Of a stretch of DNA of 20,207 nucleotides, positions 15,931-20,207 are shown piece after piece. Under the pieces are notes generated by a model, which was not told the origin of the DNA, ran no database searches, and was given only the letters and a program-made list of their open reading frames with translations. Positions within the stretch are counted from its first letter, which is position 1. Each line of letters begins with the position of its first letter. Both the position numbers and the translations under genes were made by a program. Origin of the DNA: DATLYT01 sp035574455 (GTDB lineage: Bacteria > Bacteroidota > Ignavibacteria > UBA10030); the NCBI GenBank assembly GCA_035574455.1, contig DATLYT010000189.1, positions 1 to 20,207 of the forward strand. The letters are read 5' to 3'.

Positions 15931-15958
15931 TGAGAAAGCCATCCACCTTTCCTATATT
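15930..15958 (+). promoter_or_regulatory. Sigma-70-like promoter of the carboxyltransferase gene (TTGAGA-17-TATATT)
   Basis: TTGAGA (15930-15935) and TATATT (15953-15958) are 17 bases apart, the ideal spacing. A start near 15965 gives a leader of about 44 bases to ATG 16009. The -35 box abuts the T-tract of the upstream terminator, as at mnmA. Confidence 0.68.
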
Positions 15959-16008
15959 CTCAACACACTTTTTCACTTCTTAATGACCATTTTGGAATGG
16001 AAGAGACT

Positions 16009-17556
16009 ATGAACACAGACCGTACACACCATCTTCAACAGTTACGCGAAAAAGCATTGCAGGGAGGCGGACCAAAACGGATTGAAGATCAGCATGCTAA
16101 AGGTAAACTTACCGCACGAGAACGGATTGATCTCCTGCTCGACCCCGGCAGTTTTGAAGAGATCGGTATGTTCGTTCAACACCGGAGCAGCGATTTTGGG
16201 TTGGACAAGCAGAAATACTTGGGGGACGGTGTCGTGACGGGCTACGGGAAGATCCATGGCCGACCGGTAGTGGTGTTCAGCCAGGACTTTACCGTCTTTG
16301 GCGGTTCGCTCTCCGAAGCCCATGCTGAGAAGATTTGTAAAATTATGGACATGGCAATGAAATTAGGCGTACCGATTATTGGGCTGAATGATTCGGGTGG
16401 CGCACGAATTCAAGAGGGCGTCGTCAGTTTAGGCGGGTATGCGAATATTTTTTTGCGGAACGTTTTGGCTTCAGGCGTTGTGCCCCAAATTTCGGCCATT
16501 ATGGGCCCATGCGCTGGCGGGGCGGTCTATTCACCAGCCATCACGGATTTTGTTCTCATGGTGAAAAACACCAGCTACATGTTTGTGACCGGTCCAAACG
16601 TCGTCAAAACCGTCACGCACGAGGATGTCAGTTTTGAAGAATTAGGTGGAGCAATGACACACGCGACGAAAAGCGGGGTTGCCCATTTTGCGAGCGACAA
16701 CGAGGTACACTGTATCGACACGATTAAACGACTGCTGAGCTACCTGCCGTTGAATAATATGGAGGACGCTCCTGTGGTTGACCTCGGAGACGACCCCAAC
16801 AGGATGGACATGGAGTTAGATACCGTGGTGCCGGAAAATCCCAACAAGCCTTATGATATGAAAGAGATCCTGAAGCGCGTTGTCGATAAAGGGGAGTTTC
16901 TTGAAGTCCACGAGCATTATGCGCAAAATCTGATTGTGGGCTTTGCTCGTCTCGATGGCCTCTCAGTAGGCATTGTCGCTAATCAACCATCAGTACTTGC
17001 CGGAGTTCTGGATATCGATTCTTCACTGAAAGGCGCTCGTTTTGTCAGATTCTGCGACGCGTTTAACATTCCACTGGTGGTGTTCGAAGATGTACCAGGG
17101 TTTTTGCCTGGGACGGATCAGGAATGGCGGGGAATCATTAAACACGGTGCCAAGTTACTGTATGCATTCTGTGAGGCAACGGTCCCTCGCTTGACCGTCA
17201 TTACGAGAAAAGCCTACGGGGGTGCGTACGACGTCATGAATTCGAAGCACATTCGCGGAGATATGAATTTTGCCTGGCCTACCGCCGAGATCGCCGTGAT
17301 GGGTCCAAAGGGTGCCGTGGAAATTATTTTCAAGAAGGAGATTGAGCAAGCGACAAATAAGGAACAAGCGGTAGAGCAGAAGGTGAACGAATACCGCGAA
17401 AAATTCGCCAATCCGTACATTGCTGCTGAGCGCGGCTATATCGATGAGGTGATCTTCCCACACGAGATACGGCCAAAGCTCATCAAGGCGTTACGGTTTC
17501 TCGAAAACAAAGTTGACGGCAACCCAAAAAAGAAACACGGCAACATTCCACTGTAG
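16009..17556 (+). CDS. pccB: Acyl-CoA carboxylase carboxyltransferase (beta) subunit, propionyl-CoA type
   Basis: The 515-residue protein transfers the carboxyl group from carboxybiotin to an acyl-CoA, most likely propionyl-CoA to methylmalonyl-CoA. ATG 16009 is preferred because GGAAGAG (15999-16005) precedes it; an in-frame ATG at 15997 adds four residues and lacks a ribosome binding site. Family features are QHAKGKLTARERIDLLLD near the N-terminus, the oxyanion motif NDSGGARIQEGV, GPCAGGAVYSPAITDF and GGAMTHATKSGVAHF. In the C-terminal half are DVPGFLPGTDQEWRGIIKHG, KAYGGAYDVM and FAWPTAEIAVMGPKGAVEI. Asp408 in GGAYDVM occupies the specificity position that is Asp in propionyl-CoA carboxylases and Ile/Leu in acetyl-CoA enzymes. 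The biotin-carrying alpha subunit is not adjacent. The alpha subunit of methylmalonyl-CoA decarboxylase is homologous and cannot be excluded. Confidence 0.93.
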   Translation: MNTDRTHHLQQLREKALQGGGPKRIEDQHAKGKLTARERIDLLLDPGSFEEIGMFVQHRSSDFGLDKQKYLGDGVVTGYGKIHGRPVVVFSQDFTVFGGSLSEAHAEKICKIMDMAMKLGVPIIGLNDSGGARIQEGVVSLGGYANIFLRNVLASGVVPQISAIMGPCAGGAVYSPAITDFVLMVKNTSYMFVTGPNVVKTVTHEDVSFEELGGAMTHATKSGVAHFASDNEVHCIDTIKRLLSYLPLNNMEDAPVVDLGDDPNRMDMELDTVVPENPNKPYDMKEILKRVVDKGEFLEVHEHYAQNLIVGFARLDGLSVGIVANQPSVLAGVLDIDSSLKGARFVRFCDAFNIPLVVFEDVPGFLPGTDQEWRGIIKHGAKLLYAFCEATVPRLTVITRKAYGGAYDVMNSKHIRGDMNFAWPTAEIAVMGPKGAVEIIFKKEIEQATNKEQAVEQKVNEYREKFANPYIAAERGYIDEVIFPHEIRPKLIKALRFLENKVDGNPKKKHGNIPL

Positions 17557-17562
17557 GATTTA

Positions 17563-17610
17563 ACCGACGGCGGTTGTCGGTAGCACTTTGTAACCTGTGA
17601 GGTTCCTCAC
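17563..17610. other. Two short hairpins between the carboxyltransferase and transglycosylase genes
   Basis: ACCGAC (17563-17568) pairs with GTCGGT (17576-17581), and GTGAG (17597-17601) pairs with CTCAC (17606-17610). Neither is followed by a T-tract. They may form a weak or factor-assisted transcript end for the carboxyltransferase gene, which otherwise has no visible terminator. Confidence 0.3.
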
Positions 17611-17637
17611 CGCGAAGAATGTTTGGTCCGAAAAATC

Positions 17638-17666
17638 TTGCATCCCAAACAGAGGAGACGTATATT
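17638..17666 (+). promoter_or_regulatory. Sigma-70-like promoter of the lytic transglycosylase gene (TTGCAT-17-TATATT)
   Basis: TTGCAT (17638-17643) and TATATT (17661-17666) are separated by 17 bases. Transcription would start near 17673, giving a leader of about 33 bases before ATG 17706. The -10 hexamer is identical to that of the carboxyltransferase promoter. Confidence 0.6.
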
Positions 17667-17705
17667 AAGCCATCATTCATGAAATATACATGGTTATAGG
17701 TGAGA

Positions 17706-20024
17706 ATGACGTATTTTCGATTGCTGTTTCTCTCAATTGTTTTTCTTCATTGTAGCTCACAGGAATCCTTTCGCACCGATTCGACAGGGGAATCCCCACG
17801 CACCCTTCCTCTTGTAGAAGACTCTGAATCTGGTACTTCCCATGGTTTAGCTACCAGTAGTGCCAACGGCACGAGCGTCCCCTCTGAATTGTCGCTTATC
17901 TCAACGGCGGCCGATACGGTAAAACGAAGTACCTCAGTCGCAGACCCAGATACTGTTGAGCAGCAACAACTTTATCTCTCCCAGAAACTGGAAGCTGCTA
18001 GGCTCCATTACCTCGCTGCATTGGCGGCGCAAGAGGTTGGCGATTCCACGCTCTCAGCGGTGGAGTTTGAAAATGCCATAGCCACGTTGAACGAATTGAG
18101 CTACCTTCCGGACATTGAATCCAACAAAGAATTTACCGACCTCAGTCAATCTGTTTTAGAAGATTACGAAAAGTATATCGCAAGTATCGATGACCTCGGT
18201 CCCGGTGCCTCGGTCTTTGCGCTACGGGAGAAACTCAGTCAGATTATCGAAAAGGTCGATCCAGAAACTGTCAAGTTTCCACATGAAGAGATCGCCGGAA
18301 CGGCTGTTCCTTTACCGCTCAATGAGCATGTGGAGCGCAACATTGCGTTCTTCATGGGAGGGAGGGGACGCCCCCATTTTGAGAAATGGCTCACACTTTC
18401 CGGGCGGTATTTTCCTATGATGCGGAGGATTTTTCGCGAGGAAAATGTTCCTGAAGAGTTGTTGTATCTGTCCATGGTAGAAAGTGGTCTTCGGCCGGAT
18501 GCACGCTCATGGGCGTCGGCTGTCGGGCTCTGGCAGTTTATGAAAGGAACGGGTCACCTTTACGGCTTGCGTGGCAACTGGTGGTACGATGAGCGTCGAG
18601 ATTTTGAAAAGTCGACGAGGGCAGCTGCGCGGCACTTGAAAGACCTGTATGCAGAGTTTGGTGATTGGCATGTTGTTCTCGCAGCGTATAATGCAGGAGC
18701 GGGCAGAATTTATCGTGCGATTCGCCGCAGCGGCTCGACCGACTATTGGGAAATGCGGCCCCATTTACCACGCCAAACCAGAAATTACGTCCCGCAATTC
18801 ATCGCCGTGGCACGGATGGCTATGAAACCGGAGGAATACGGATTCCATGGCATAAACCCGGCAGACTCGCTGGCGTATGAGGTTGTGACGATCGATGACT
18901 GTGTCGACCTTCGTGTGCTGGCGCGCTGTGCTGAAACGGATGTCGAAACCCTAAGGGACTTAAATCCTGAACTTCTTCAATGGTGTACCCCACCCGGAGT
19001 GACGGGTTACCGTCTCCGCATTCCACTCGGGAAATCTGCTCTGTTTGCTCAAAACTACGCACAGATTCCGGATGATCAGAAGCGAGATTGGGGAGTGCAT
19101 ACGGTACGACGGGGCGAGACTCTCTCAACAATCGCCCGTCGATATGGGTTAACAGCGGACTTGCTTGTCCATGTTAACAATGTGAAAAACATCAGACGGC
19201 TTTCTGTCGGCACGCAATTGGCTATCCCTCTCCCGAAGGAATTGATGGCTTCCCGTTCGAAAGTTCCGTTCGAATATGACCGACAGGTAAAAGGAATGGA
19301 CTTTAATCAGCTAAAAGCCTACATCGCTCGGACCGATGTGAGCAGAGGAGCGTCGTCGTCGCCTCAGCGAGTGAAATCCCCTGGCGGTAAAGAGCGGCTT
19401 GTCTATCGAGTGAAGAGGGGAGATACCATCGGGCATATTGCCGAGTGGTACGGTGTTCGAGCAAGCGATATTCGGAACTGGAACGACATTCCCTACGGAA
19501 GCTTCTTGGCAGTTAACCAGGAACTTACCATCTGGGTTGACCCTTCTCGCGCAGCAGCCTTGAGGCGAATCAACGAGATGTCCTTCACCGAAAAACAATC
19601 GTTGCGAGAGGAGAAACTGAACCGGGCCAGTCTTTTTGGTAATCTCGGCGGTTCGACAAAACCGCGAGCGAGCACGGGATGGATTCAGTACACCGTTCGA
19701 GGGGGTGATACGTTAGAGAAGATTGCTAAAGAGCATGATGTGAGCATAACCGACCTCAAGATATGGAACGGATTGAGGTCGAACAGGATCAAGGCTGGGC
19801 AAGTGCTGGATATTTATACGGAAGCGGAAGAGCGTGTCTCAATCATCAGTAACACGTCCCCACGAGAACAGACAACATCAGAGCTTGTCCATCATGTGAA
19901 AAAAGGGGAGACACTCTGGGGTATTGCCAAGCAATACGGTGTGACGGTGGACGCTTTAAAAAGGTATAACGGCCTGAATGATGCACTGAAACCGGGCGAC
20001 CGTATTCTCATCCCGAAGCGATAA
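17706..20024 (+). CDS. mltD: MltD-like membrane-bound lytic murein transglycosylase with four LysM domains
   Basis: This protein of 772 residues cleaves peptidoglycan glycan strands to anhydro-muropeptides in the periplasm. ATG 17706 is assumed; an in-frame GTG at 17700 would add two residues and cannot be excluded. The signal segment MTYFRLLFLSIVFLHC ends in Cys16 with a relaxed lipobox, followed by a Ser/Thr-rich linker to about residue 75 and a helical region. The SLT domain (about 240-350) has the catalytic Glu259 in SMVESGL, then WASAVGLWQFM, AAYNAGAGRI and PRQTRNYVPQFIA. Then comes a degenerate LysM-like segment and four clear LysM repeats at about 463-508, 565-610, 660-703 and 726-772, each opening with a V-R/K-G-x/G-D/E-T pattern (for example VRRGETL, VKKGETL). 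E. coli MltD has about 450 residues and fewer LysM units, so this version is long. Confidence 0.95.
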   Translation: MTYFRLLFLSIVFLHCSSQESFRTDSTGESPRTLPLVEDSESGTSHGLATSSANGTSVPSELSLISTAADTVKRSTSVADPDTVEQQQLYLSQKLEAARLHYLAALAAQEVGDSTLSAVEFENAIATLNELSYLPDIESNKEFTDLSQSVLEDYEKYIASIDDLGPGASVFALREKLSQIIEKVDPETVKFPHEEIAGTAVPLPLNEHVERNIAFFMGGRGRPHFEKWLTLSGRYFPMMRRIFREENVPEELLYLSMVESGLRPDARSWASAVGLWQFMKGTGHLYGLRGNWWYDERRDFEKSTRAAARHLKDLYAEFGDWHVVLAAYNAGAGRIYRAIRRSGSTDYWEMRPHLPRQTRNYVPQFIAVARMAMKPEEYGFHGINPADSLAYEVVTIDDCVDLRVLARCAETDVETLRDLNPELLQWCTPPGVTGYRLRIPLGKSALFAQNYAQIPDDQKRDWGVHTVRRGETLSTIARRYGLTADLLVHVNNVKNIRRLSVGTQLAIPLPKELMASRSKVPFEYDRQVKGMDFNQLKAYIARTDVSRGASSSPQRVKSPGGKERLVYRVKRGDTIGHIAEWYGVRASDIRNWNDIPYGSFLAVNQELTIWVDPSRAAALRRINEMSFTEKQSLREEKLNRASLFGNLGGSTKPRASTGWIQYTVRGGDTLEKIAKEHDVSITDLKIWNGLRSNRIKAGQVLDIYTEAEERVSIISNTSPREQTTSELVHHVKKGETLWGIAKQYGVTVDALKRYNGLNDALKPGDRILIPKR

Positions 20025-20035
20025 CAACCATCGAA

Positions 20036-20207
20036 TTATTGCGGCCTGATCATCTCGAATACATCTCTCGTCCGGCAATAGAGACTACCGCTCATTCTGC
20101 CGATTGCATGTAGCGACATCACGTCAACCTCCTCATTTCTCCACAAACCGTCCTTGATATGAAATGCGACGACTTCACCGAAAATGACGTCGCTCGGTCC
20201 GTTTCCT
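20036..20207 (-). CDS. C-terminal fragment of a flavin reductase-like (FMN-binding) protein, 5' end outside window
   Basis: Reading the minus strand from the right edge gives 56 residues ending at a TAA (complement of 20036-20038). Segments such as SDVIFGEVVAFHIKDG, then SLHAIGRMSGSLYCRTRDVF and EMIRPQ, match the tail of the flavin reductase/DIM6-NTAB FMN-binding family. That tail has the pattern (S)D-x-I-x-G-E-V-V-x-F-H-(I/V)-x-D followed by IGR-x-(G/S)-G-x-x-Y-x-R-T-R-D-x-F-E-M-x-R-P. These proteins bind FMN and act as NAD(P)H:flavin oxidoreductases or as related flavin-dependent enzymes. The gene is convergent with the transglycosylase gene; only 11 bases separate the two stop codons and no terminator hairpin is visible between them. 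The N-terminal FMN site lies outside the window, so the substrate cannot be discussed. Confidence 0.85.
   Translation of the reverse strand, partial: GNGPSDVIFGEVVAFHIKDGLWRNEEVDVMSLHAIGRMSGSLYCRTRDVFEMIRPQ

Noticed and set aside
17563..17610. Rho-independent terminator for the carboxyltransferase gene
   Set aside because: The two hairpins have stems of only 5-6 bp and no T-tract; kept only as low-confidence hairpins.
1..20207. CRISPR arrays, tRNA/rRNA genes, insertion sequences or prophage genes
   Set aside because: No direct-repeat spacer pattern, no transposase or integrase motif and no RNA-gene signature was seen; the gene content is ordinary chromosomal.

Overview
This window looks like chromosomal DNA from a Gram-negative bacterium. 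RND and MacAB-type envelope exporters, a LysM lytic transglycosylase, two putative lipoproteins and a probable outer-membrane barrel fragment all imply an outer membrane. The gene content fits the Bacteroidota/Chlorobiota side of the tree (Ignavibacteria or Kapabacteria-like): an S9D-type glutamyl endopeptidase and an ECF sigma/anti-sigma/Spy-like gene set. Unlike classical Bacteroidetes, several genes carry clear GGAGG-type ribosome binding sites and E. coli-like -35/-10 boxes. The lineage is an inference from gene content, not a computed placement. I see no mobile elements, CRISPR arrays, tRNA or rRNA genes, and no gene-free stretch over 300 bases.

Left part (1-5942, all +): the tail of a probable beta-barrel protein, a small lipoprotein with a fibronectin-III-like domain, then three enzymes: a PLP-dependent threonine/serine dehydratase, a group II aromatic-L-amino-acid decarboxylase and a secreted S9D glutamyl endopeptidase. 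Gaps of 7-56 bases suggest co-transcription, and together the enzymes suggest peptide and amino-acid breakdown. A hairpin terminator closes this block at 5998-6031.

Middle: mnmA (6066-7178) is a single-gene unit with its own sigma-70-like promoter and terminator. It is followed by a long co-directional envelope-stress and export cluster (7293-15862): ECF sigma factor, overlapping zinc-finger anti-sigma factor, Spy/CpxP-like membrane-anchored protein, MacA-like adaptor with an unusual repeat insert, MacB-like permease lacking its ATPase domain, a second adaptor and an RND pump. A sigma-E-like promoter (GAAACTT-N16-TCTAA) sits directly in front of the sigma gene, so the cluster is probably switched on by its own sigma factor. 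Neither the ATPase nor a TolC-type outer-membrane channel is present, so both pumps must borrow parts from elsewhere. A strong terminator ends the cluster at 15879-15930.

Right part: an acyl-CoA carboxylase carboxyltransferase subunit (propionyl-CoA type by its specificity residue) with its own promoter; an MltD-like lytic transglycosylase with four LysM repeats and its own promoter; and, convergent at the right edge, the last 56 residues of a flavin reductase-like protein on the minus strand.

No wholly new system is evident. The least ordinary parts are the sigma/anti-sigma/Spy/dual-exporter cluster, its repeat-bearing adaptor and ATPase-less permease, and the terminator-to-promoter junctions where the T-tract runs into the next gene's -35 box.
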